Shown here piece after piece: positions 1 to 4,953 of a DNA stretch of 7,052 bases (position 1 is the first letter of the stretch; each line of letters begins with the position of its first letter). The notes beneath the pieces are model-generated. The model made no database searches. It saw only the letters and a program-made list of their open reading frames with translations, and had not been told where the DNA came from. The DNA is from Candidatus Fermentibacterota bacterium (GTDB lineage: Bacteria > Fermentibacterota > Fermentibacteria > Fermentibacterales > Fermentibacteraceae). The stretch lies in the NCBI GenBank assembly GCA_012523605.1, contig JAAYTY010000173.1, positions 1-7,052 of the forward strand, given 5' to 3'. The translations under genes and the position numbers were made by a program.

Positions 1-914
1 ACGGGCGGGCCAACGAGGGGAATGTCACCGATCCTCCCATCCGCACGCCCCAGTGGGTGTTTAACGCCGGCGCGCAGAAGGTGGTGCTCTCGTCCACCTT
101 TGCCATCCCAAAGTATTGGGATCCCATCTATCTGGCCAACACGACCGAGCAGAATGCCCGCAAGTCCCTCTATGGCGTCAACAGCGTCCCATGGACCCAG
201 TTCGACGGTGTCATCCACTCCAGCAGCTATCTTACCGCCTACAACAACAGAATGGCGGTGCCATGCCATCTAGACATCCTCGCCTGCCGTAACGGCGGCT
301 CCAGCTCTGGCAGTGTGAGCATACGCCTGATAGCGGAACAGGATCTCGGCATGACCTCCACGAGGGCGTTCGCCATTCTTCTGGAGGACGACGTGCCGGG
401 AGCAGGATACTGGTCCGGCAGCACCTTTCCCTTCGCCTTCAGGGACAATCTGACGGGCGTGGCGGGTACGGTGGTCGAGTTCTCTGCTCCCTATCCGGAC
501 ACGGTGTTCGTGGAGGCGCCCTACAACCTGAATCCCTCCTGGGTGACGACCAACCTCTACCTGGCCACGTTCGTCCAGGCCTACTCTTCCGGCGACAAGG
601 AGGTTGCGAATTCCAGATTCGACAACTTCCTCGGCCTTCCGCAGGGGGTGGAGGACGGGGCTCCGGAGCCCGGCATGACATCGGTCTTCGCCGGTCCGAA
701 CCCGACGTGCGGCGTTTTCACCGTGTCGGCGAGCATGCCCGAGGGCGATTCCGGGCTGGTTACGGTCATCGACATCGCAGGGCGGGAGGTTGCGTCGTTC
801 GATGCCTCGGCTCTCCCCGTGCAGGTTTCAGCACCGGGCCCCGGAGTCTACTTCGTCAGGCTATCTACATCGTCCGGCGGGCTGGACGCCTCCAGATTGG
901 TCGTCCTGGAGTAG
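1..914 (+). CDS. C-terminal part of secreted Omp28-like thioredoxin-fold protein with T9SS-type sorting tail (5' partial)
   Basis: The reading frame is open from base 3 (first residues GRANEGN) to the TAG at 912-914, giving 303 visible residues. The start, signal peptide and any CxxC lie off the left edge. Residues 36-70 contain YWDPIYLANTTEQNAR, then LYGVNSVPWTQFDG. This follows the pattern of exported thioredoxin-fold/Omp28 proteins of the FCB group, where a 'DPfYlaNp..N..R..YyV..vP...dG' stretch follows the redox site. Residues of about 118-215 (AFAILLEDDV, then LATFVQAYSS) resemble the Omp28 beta-sandwich half. The last 80 residues are a T9SS type A-like tail: PNPTCGVFTV, VTVIDIAGREV, GVYFVRLS, ending RLVVLE. 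The inferred role is a secreted or surface-anchored protein, possibly redox-active or a binding module; substrate unknown. The tail call is firmer than the Omp28 call, which rests on remembered family patterns. The gene is convergent with the long minus-strand operon. Confidence 0.72.
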   Translation, partial: GRANEGNVTDPPIRTPQWVFNAGAQKVVLSSTFAIPKYWDPIYLANTTEQNARKSLYGVNSVPWTQFDGVIHSSSYLTAYNNRMAVPCHLDILACRNGGSSSGSVSIRLIAEQDLGMTSTRAFAILLEDDVPGAGYWSGSTFPFAFRDNLTGVAGTVVEFSAPYPDTVFVEAPYNLNPSWVTTNLYLATFVQAYSSGDKEVANSRFDNFLGLPQGVEDGAPEPGMTSVFAGPNPTCGVFTVSASMPEGDSGLVTVIDIAGREVASFDASALPVQVSAPGPGVYFVRLSTSSGGLDASRLVVLE

Positions 915-932
915 CCCGGCCCGTGCGATGAC

Positions 933-962
933 AGGGGGCCCCGGGGCGACCCGGGGCCCTTT
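933..962 (+). terminator. GC-rich stem-loop terminator after the Omp28-like gene
   Basis: Eighteen bases after the stop codon at 914, bases 936-945 pair perfectly with 950-959 (10 GC pairs). They enclose a GCGA loop (946-949), which fits the stable GNRA tetraloop class. Two G-U pairs and one A-U pair (933-935 with 960-962) extend the stem. The 3' side runs into TTTCCC, a weak U-tract, so this is a plausible intrinsic terminator for the plus-strand gene. Read on the minus strand the core stem also forms, but no U-run follows, so it is at most a secondary stop for the converging operon. Confidence 0.7.
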
Positions 963-1172
963 CCCGCCTCAGTCAGAGGCGTGTGCCGTTCGGCCGCCAT
1001 GCGTTCTTCATCGCCCGGGAGAGAGTCTATGGAGCGCCGGGTCGCCTCCGGGCAGCCGAAGGTGCTTCCCGGTTCGCTGGTCTTCCTGCGGCACCGCCGG
1101 AGGGATCTCCGGAGCAGTACATCCGCTGTTCGGATTCCCTCTCGCAGGTTCGCAGGCGAACCTTCTGCCGGG
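963..1172. other. Non-coding spacer between convergent units, rich in inverted repeats
   Basis: I find no convincing gene here. Open frames exist on both strands, but their products are Arg/Ser/Pro-rich and match nothing I recognise. Two clear short inverted repeats are present: 1097-1102 with 1107-1112 (CCGGAG/CTCCGG, 4-base loop) and 1147-1152 with 1157-1162 (GGTTCG/CGAACC, 4-base loop). A third arm, 1167-1173 with 1179-1185 (GCCGGGA/TCCCGGC), competes with the operon-end stem-loop at 1174-1200, because the two share bases. I looked for tRNA, SRP RNA, RNase P and tmRNA signatures and saw none. The segment may be a structured 3' untranslated region, a small RNA, or simply GC-rich sequence that folds by chance. 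Confidence 0.45.
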
Positions 1173-1173
1173 A

Positions 1174-1200
1174 GCGCATCCCGGCTCCGCCGGAATGCGC
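1174..1200 (-). terminator. 12-bp stem-loop just after the last operon gene
   Basis: Read on the minus strand, bases 1200-1189 (GCGCATTCCGGC) pair with 1185-1174 (GCCGGGATGCGC) around a GGA loop. This gives twelve consecutive pairs, one of them G-U; on the plus strand that position is a C/A mismatch, so the fold favours the minus-strand RNA. It starts 9 nt after the TGA of the radical SAM gene. No U-tract follows, so it may be a U-less terminator, a Rho-associated or RNA-protecting 3' hairpin, or one state of an alternative fold with 1167-1185. The structure is seen directly; the role is inferred from its position. Confidence 0.55.
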
Positions 1201-1209
1201 CTCCGGAAC

Positions 1210-2121
1210 TCACGGGCACCATCGGCAGTGCGACAGGTTCCTCGCCCTCTTCGGGGCTTCCCAGGATCGCGCCTCCAGCCAGGCGTTCCGCGATGGAACG
1301 GCGGCGGATGGATCAGGCCGGTCGCAGAACGGACACGGCCTGAGAACAGCCGAGGCGTCGAGAAAGAGGTAGCCGAGAGCGGGGCACGGGCCTGGCTCCC
1401 GAGAGAGCGACACGCCTCCGTCCGGATCGAGCCTGTACGGGCACGAGGGATCGCCGATGGCGAGCATCTCCGCCCTTCCGACGTCGTTTCCCGAAGGGTC
1501 GAAGATGCCGGGGACCGCTCTCCTGTAGACTACACCCAGGCTGTCCATGAGGGATTCGAAGGCCTCCCGGTCCCCGGCCGACGGCTTCCAGACGGTGAGC
1601 ACCGACTCCACCATGGCCCTGCCCGACGACAGAACCATCCGCATGCCTTCGATCACGCCGTCGAGGCCGTCAATGCCGCGCACGGCCGCGTAGGACGAGC
1701 GGGTCGCCCCGGGAAGGCCGAAGATCCAGCGGTCGAACGGAAGAGCGGCGGTTTCGGGTGTCATGCCTGCGCCGTTGGTGCTGATGGACACCGAGAGGGC
1801 CCTCCTGCGGGCGACGGCGGTTATGCCGCCCAGGCTCCCGGAGGCGAGCGGATCCGAGTGCTTCCCCGCGAGATTCAATGTCACCGGGTTCACAGGAGCG
1901 CAGTCGAGCCATGCCGCGAGTTCGCCCGGGGCGAGGTCGCGGGGCTCGGATGGGATGCAGCACGCGCAGCCGGCGAGGCATTTCGTGGAGGGCTCGACGA
2001 CGAGCCCTCTCTGCATGCGGCGGATTCCGAGCCGCGCGAGCCGCACTGCGAGGCGCAGAGGCCAGAGGGGGCCGTGCACGGCCGTCGCCGAGAGCGCGGC
2101 CGCGAGAGTTCTCGTCAGCAC
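1210..2121 (-). CDS. Small radical SAM protein with SPASM/twitch-like cysteine tail
   Basis: I place the start at the GTG at 2121: it overlaps the maf TGA as GTGCTGA and has GGAG (2132-2129) seven bases upstream. This gives 303 residues; an ATG at 2199 would add 26 unlikely residues. Residues 48-55, CLAGCACC, hold the CX3CX2C motif that binds the 4Fe-4S cluster in radical SAM enzymes. LNLAGKHSDP (82-91) sits where the 'GGEP' strand is expected, and SISTNG (112-117) matches the usual TNG strand. WIFGLPGATRSSY (about 132-144) and the following VRG fit the 'iSldg...y..vRG' stretch. Six C-terminal cysteines (227, 246, 263, 266, 299, 302), including CPFC and CRWC, suggest an auxiliary cluster domain of SPASM/twitch type. 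The family makes a 5'-deoxyadenosyl radical from SAM, often to modify peptides or small molecules; this substrate is unknown. The altered GGEP motif and Cys54 in the usually aromatic position are odd. It is the last gene of the operon. Confidence 0.78.
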   Translation of the reverse strand: MLTRTLAAALSATAVHGPLWPLRLAVRLARLGIRRMQRGLVVEPSTKCLAGCACCIPSEPRDLAPGELAAWLDCAPVNPVTLNLAGKHSDPLASGSLGGITAVARRRALSVSISTNGAGMTPETAALPFDRWIFGLPGATRSSYAAVRGIDGLDGVIEGMRMVLSSGRAMVESVLTVWKPSAGDREAFESLMDSLGVVYRRAVPGIFDPSGNDVGRAEMLAIGDPSCPYRLDPDGGVSLSREPGPCPALGYLFLDASAVLRPCPFCDRPDPSAAVPSRNAWLEARSWEAPKRARNLSHCRWCP

Positions 2122-2738
2122 CGGCGCGCTCCGGCGGCAGCCGCCTTCAGCTCCTCCACAACGCGCGCCACCGGAAGGCCCATCACGTTGAAATAGCATC
2201 CCTCTACACGCCGGACGAGGGCGCTCCCGAAGCCCTGTATGCCGTAGGCCCCCGCCTTGTCCATGGGTTCGCCGGTGGAGACATAGGCCCTTATCTCGCC
2301 GGGGGTGAGGGCTCTGAAGGTAACACTGGTCGCTTCGACGAATTCACAGCGGAAGCAGGGTAACCCGCGCACCAGGCACACCCCGCCGAAGACCGTGTGG
2401 GTGCGCCCGGACAGCGCGGAGAGCATCTCCTCGGCCTGCTCCTCGCAGGAGGGCTTCCCCAGTATGGTCCCGTCGAGCCAGACGACCGTGTCGGCGCCGA
2501 GCACCGGGCTGTCGGGATGCTCGTGCGAAACCGCGTCAGCCTTCATCCCGGCGTGCCTCGCAACCAGATCCCGCGGGTCCGAGCCGGCCTCGTTGTCCTC
2601 CTGCACGTCGGCGGGGCGGACGATGTGCGGAATCCCTGCCAGGCCGAGTATCTCGTGCCTCCGGGGCGACCGGCTCGCGAGCACCAGCGGGCGGTCGAAG
2701 GGATACCAGACGGACCTCGAGCCGGGCCCGTCAGGCAC
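2115..2738 (-). CDS. maf: Maf-family nucleoside triphosphate pyrophosphatase
   Basis: Maf (YhdE type) hydrolyses dTTP, UTP and related or modified nucleotides to the monophosphate and pyrophosphate in the cytoplasm, keeping them out of DNA and RNA. The 207-residue product has the family signatures in order: LASRSPRRHEIL at about 20-31 (phosphate-binding SxSPRR), GADTVV at 81-86 with the conserved Asp83, GKP at 94-96, SGRTHTVFGGV at about 110-120, MDKAGAYGIQG at about 149-159, and NVMGLP near 174-179. The length is normal for the family, with about 15 extra N-terminal residues. I prefer the GTG at 2738, which has GAGGG six bases upstream and overlaps the dtd stop by 8 nt; a TTG at 2744 would overlap that binding site. 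The end overlaps the radical SAM start by 7 nt, so coupled translation is likely. Confidence 0.95.
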   Translation of the reverse strand: MPDGPGSRSVWYPFDRPLVLASRSPRRHEILGLAGIPHIVRPADVQEDNEAGSDPRDLVARHAGMKADAVSHEHPDSPVLGADTVVWLDGTILGKPSCEEQAEEMLSALSGRTHTVFGGVCLVRGLPCFRCEFVEATSVTFRALTPGEIRAYVSTGEPMDKAGAYGIQGFGSALVRRVEGCYFNVMGLPVARVVEELKAAAAGARRC

Positions 2739-3192
2739 CGGCAACCCTCTCGCAGGGGGAGTCTATCATTATCGTGACCGGGCCGTCGTTCACCAGCTCG
2801 ACCTCCATCATCGCGCCGAAGACCCCGCGCTGGACCTCCAGACCGGTATCCTCGAGCATGGATGCGAAGAGGCGGAACAGCATCTCCGCCCGGACGGGGT
2901 CGGCCGCCCTGGCGAAGCCGGGCCGCCTCCCCTTCGCGGTGTCCGCATGGAGAGTGAACTGGCTCACGAGGAGTATCGAGCCGCCCGTGTCGAGCAGGGA
3001 CAGGTTCATTGCGCCCCTGTCGTCGGGGAAGATTCTCAGGTTGGCTATCCTTCCGGCAGTCCACAGGAGGTCTTCGTTCGTGTCGGATCGGCCGAACCCG
3101 GCCAGCACGAGGAGACCCCCGCCTATGGCCCCGACGGTCGCTCCATCCACCCTGACGGAGGCCCTGCTAACCCTCTGTACCAGCGCCTTCAT
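2731..3192 (-). CDS. dtd: D-aminoacyl-tRNA deacylase
   Basis: Dtd is a homodimeric cytoplasmic enzyme that hydrolyses the ester bond between a D-amino acid (or glycine) and tRNA, recycling the tRNA and keeping D-residues out of proteins. From the ATG at 3192 the product is 153 residues, a usual length for bacterial Dtd, and begins MKALVQRVSRASV as the family does. The two hallmark motifs are intact: SQFTL at 77-81, and NDGPVT at 135-140 with the cross-subunit Gly-Pro that gives chiral selection. KGRRPGF at 87-93 is also typical. An ATG at 3207 would add five residues, which the family does not have. The start overlaps the upstream membrane-protein gene by 26 nt; a GGGG run (3206-3203) may be the ribosome binding site, with translational coupling likely. 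Confidence 0.96.
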   Translation of the reverse strand: MKALVQRVSRASVRVDGATVGAIGGGLLVLAGFGRSDTNEDLLWTAGRIANLRIFPDDRGAMNLSLLDTGGSILLVSQFTLHADTAKGRRPGFARAADPVRAEMLFRLFASMLEDTGLEVQRGVFGAMMEVELVNDGPVTIMIDSPCERVAGA

Positions 3193-3697
3193 CTCCGGCG
3201 TCCCCATCGGTTCGATGCCCGTATATCACCATCGCGACACCCAGGCAGCCCGCCAGCATTCCCGCCACGCTTCCCAGCCCGAGGGCAAAACCGTCCATCT
3301 GGAGCATCACGGCGGGAAGAGCCATCCGACGATTCCTCTTCGACAGCAGGTCGAGGGCCGAACCCGCGGCGAGCATGGCGACTCCGGCGAAGCGCGCTGG
3401 ATGGATGTCCCTCAGCAGGGTGTGCACGGGCAGATTGCTGCCGGGCAGGAAGATGAATCCATCGAAGGCGCTGACCGCCAGCACTGTGTAGAGGGCGATC
3501 CTGGAGAGGCCGGGGCCGGCGCCCGGCTCGGGCCGGGCGCCGGCAAGGGACCAGACGAGATACACCAGCACCGTGGCGCCGGAGGCCAGGAAGGCCGGGT
3601 CGCGCCAGGGCAGGTCGAAGGTCACGAGGCCGGCCGCCCGCAGGGCCGCCACCGCGAGCAGCAGCACCAGAAGCCGGACGGCCAGGGACCTGTTCAC
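3167..3697 (-). CDS. Multi-pass inner-membrane protein of unknown function
   Basis: I do not recognise this 176-residue protein. It starts at a GTG at 3697 with an excellent GGGAGG (3710-3705) seven bases upstream. Hydrophobic stretches suitable for membrane segments lie at about 6-24, 35-53, 66-84, 102-118 and 136-160, suggesting five passes. The tail (HRTDGDAGDEGAGTEG) is acidic and likely outside the hydrophobic core. A conserved-looking loop, LPGSNLPVHTLLRDIHPARF (84-103), joins segments three and four, and SKRNRR (119-124) is a positive loop expected on the cytoplasmic side. No catalytic motif stands out. It faintly recalls the N-terminal membrane half of isoprenylcysteine methyltransferase-like proteins, but the methyltransferase motifs are absent, so I give no function. 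It lies 18 nt after the lipoprotein gene and overlaps dtd by 26 nt. Confidence 0.75.
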   Translation of the reverse strand: MNRSLAVRLLVLLLAVAALRAAGLVTFDLPWRDPAFLASGATVLVYLVWSLAGARPEPGAGPGLSRIALYTVLAVSAFDGFIFLPGSNLPVHTLLRDIHPARFAGVAMLAAGSALDLLSKRNRRMALPAVMLQMDGFALGLGSVAGMLAGCLGVAMVIYGHRTDGDAGDEGAGTEG

Positions 3698-3704
3698 GAA
3701 CCGG

Positions 3705-3710
3705 CCTCCC
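3705..3710 (-). promoter_or_regulatory. Ribosome binding site fixing the GTG start at 3697
   Basis: On the minus strand GGGAGG is followed by seven bases and then GTG. It fits the 18-nt gap between the lipoprotein stop (3716) and this gene, and it justifies the non-ATG start of the membrane protein. Confidence 0.7.
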
Positions 3711-3715
3711 TGGAG

Positions 3716-4939
3716 CTACAGGTTTGCGGACCAGTCGTCCTCGCCGGGAGTCCCGCCGAGGCCGTCGCCGTTGCCGTCGAGCCCGTTGCCCCATTCATCC
3801 CTTACCATGGCCGACACCCATAGCTGCATGGCACCGGACACCGGGCGCTGGAAGTAGCAGCGGACCCGGTGCAGCCCGACCAGCGGCTCGAACCGGAGCG
3901 GCACGATGCCGTCCGAATCGAACACCTGGATGTTGGCGGCGGTGAACGTGGCGTCGTCCATCACCACGGGCAGGCCTGTCAGGCTCTGCTGGAACTCTAT
4001 CGTCAGATAGTCCGGATTGCCGCCCGCCACGCCGGCCACCGTCGGAGGAGTGGAGTGCGTGGTGGAATCGTCGGCCATCTGTATGTCCCAGGTGAAGTCC
4101 TCCTCGTCGGGCCAGAGATAGCCGTCGCCGTTCGAGTCGAGGAGGTTGCCCGAGGTGTCGGCAACCGCGGAGGACAGCGTCACGGTATAGCGGACGCCGG
4201 GCTCGAGCCCGGACCTCGGCCGCATGACTATCTGCGTCTCCGACACCGACACCAGCTCGACGTCCACCGGGGACTGGTCGTCCGTGACGACCAGAGTGAA
4301 CGACTCGAGGTTCAGCGTCGTGGTGTCCATCGGGCCGAGGCCGAATATCACCGCGATGTCCGGCAGGGAATCCGTCAGCCCTCCGCCGGCGGGGTAGTGA
4401 CCGTCTATGACGGGGCTTGTGAGATCCGCCTCCGGGGCCGAGCCGTGGTGGAAGGTCGCCCTCAGGTCGTCCCATGGGGCGCCGTCCTGAAGGCCGTTGT
4501 GGTTTGCGTCGACGGGATTCCCGCCCAGATCGGTGACCGAGCCGGCGGACATCGTGAGAATCCAGGCCGACTCTTCATCGAAGGTGGCCCAGACGCGGGC
4601 CATCTTCAGCTCCTCGATGTACTCTACCTCCTCGACTTCGACGGTTCTCTGCCCGGGCCAGGTGGCCTCGATGCCGAAGTCCCCGGCGGAGAAGCTGCCG
4701 GGGGCCATCGCCTGGTCGAACTGCACGAGGATGGCGTCCTGGATGCCTTCGGTTTCCGGATCGACATCGGCCACCACGTGATTGCCGAGGCCGCCGCTGA
4801 AGGTCCCCGTGGCCGTCACTCTGGGGAGGCTTCCCCCTCCCTGCCACTCGTGATCGGGGTCGGATCCGAAGGGATTGTCCTCGACCCCGCATGCAGCCCA
4901 TAGAAGCGCCAGAGCTGCGAGCGCGAAAGACTTCTTCAT
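3716..4939 (-). CDS. Putative lipoprotein of three Big_5-like units with calcium-loop-like motifs
   Basis: The start is the ATG at 4939, giving MKKSFALAALALLWAAC: a short signal peptide ending in Cys17, probably a lipidated cysteine, although Trp at position -3 makes the lipobox atypical. A GGGGGG run (4951-4946) lies six bases upstream. The 407-residue product divides into three similar beta-rich units, about 40-163, 170-268 and 285-407. Each resembles the bacterial Ig-like Big_5 (SbsA-like) fold: a loss-of-function-free pattern of 'v.i.F...m....' strands, then a GN turn (DLGGN 137-141, DTSGN 261-265, DEWGN 381-385). That turn is followed by an Asp/Asn loop (DANHNG 144-149, DSNGDG 268-273, DGNGDG 388-393) and an acidic-aromatic close (WDDL, EEDF, EDDW). 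The loops look like calcium sites. The likely place is the outer membrane surface, as a structural or adhesive partner of the adjacent barrel; that is inference. It lies 14 nt after the barrel gene and 18 nt before the membrane-protein gene. Confidence 0.82.
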   Translation of the reverse strand: MKKSFALAALALLWAACGVEDNPFGSDPDHEWQGGGSLPRVTATGTFSGGLGNHVVADVDPETEGIQDAILVQFDQAMAPGSFSAGDFGIEATWPGQRTVEVEEVEYIEELKMARVWATFDEESAWILTMSAGSVTDLGGNPVDANHNGLQDGAPWDDLRATFHHGSAPEADLTSPVIDGHYPAGGGLTDSLPDIAVIFGLGPMDTTTLNLESFTLVVTDDQSPVDVELVSVSETQIVMRPRSGLEPGVRYTVTLSSAVADTSGNLLDSNGDGYLWPDEEDFTWDIQMADDSTTHSTPPTVAGVAGGNPDYLTIEFQQSLTGLPVVMDDATFTAANIQVFDSDGIVPLRFEPLVGLHRVRCYFQRPVSGAMQLWVSAMVRDEWGNGLDGNGDGLGGTPGEDDWSANL

Positions 4940-4953
4940 CCTGCACCCCCCGC

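Noticed and set aside
1140..1210. Possible tRNA because of a GGTTCG...CGAACC stem
   Set aside because: Loop length and flanking sequence do not fit a T-arm, and no anticodon arm, D-arm or acceptor pairing could be found.
848..1222. Minus-strand open frame (124 codons) after the radical SAM gene
   Set aside because: No recognisable domain; it begins inside the radical SAM 3' end, runs through the stem-loops and into the opposite gene's coding end. Composition looks non-coding.
790..2196. Long plus-strand open frame (468 codons) opposite the radical SAM gene
   Set aside because: The product is Arg/Gly/Pro-rich and matches nothing. It overlaps the end of the Omp28-like gene and crosses the terminator stem, while the minus strand carries recognisable motifs. 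It is a GC-driven antisense shadow.
2119..2199. ATG at 2199 as the start of the radical SAM protein
   Set aside because: It lies 80 bases inside maf and adds a Gly/Arg-rich stretch without family likeness. The GTG at 2121 has a good ribosome binding site and the same stop-overlap style as maf.
1210..3192. A RiPP (modified peptide) cluster because of the radical SAM/SPASM-like gene
   Set aside because: No short precursor gene, peptidase or exporter is visible beside it; the neighbours are dtd and maf.
2305..3823. Plus-strand open frames of 383 and 349 codons opposite maf, dtd and the membrane-protein gene
   Set aside because: They lie antisense to genes with clear Maf and Dtd motifs, and their composition is typical of reverse-strand reading of GC-rich codons.
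3869..4903. Plus-strand open frame (344 codons) opposite the lipoprotein
   Set aside because: His/Arg/Gly/Val-rich antisense product with no motif; the minus-strand reading has a signal peptide and repeated domain signatures.
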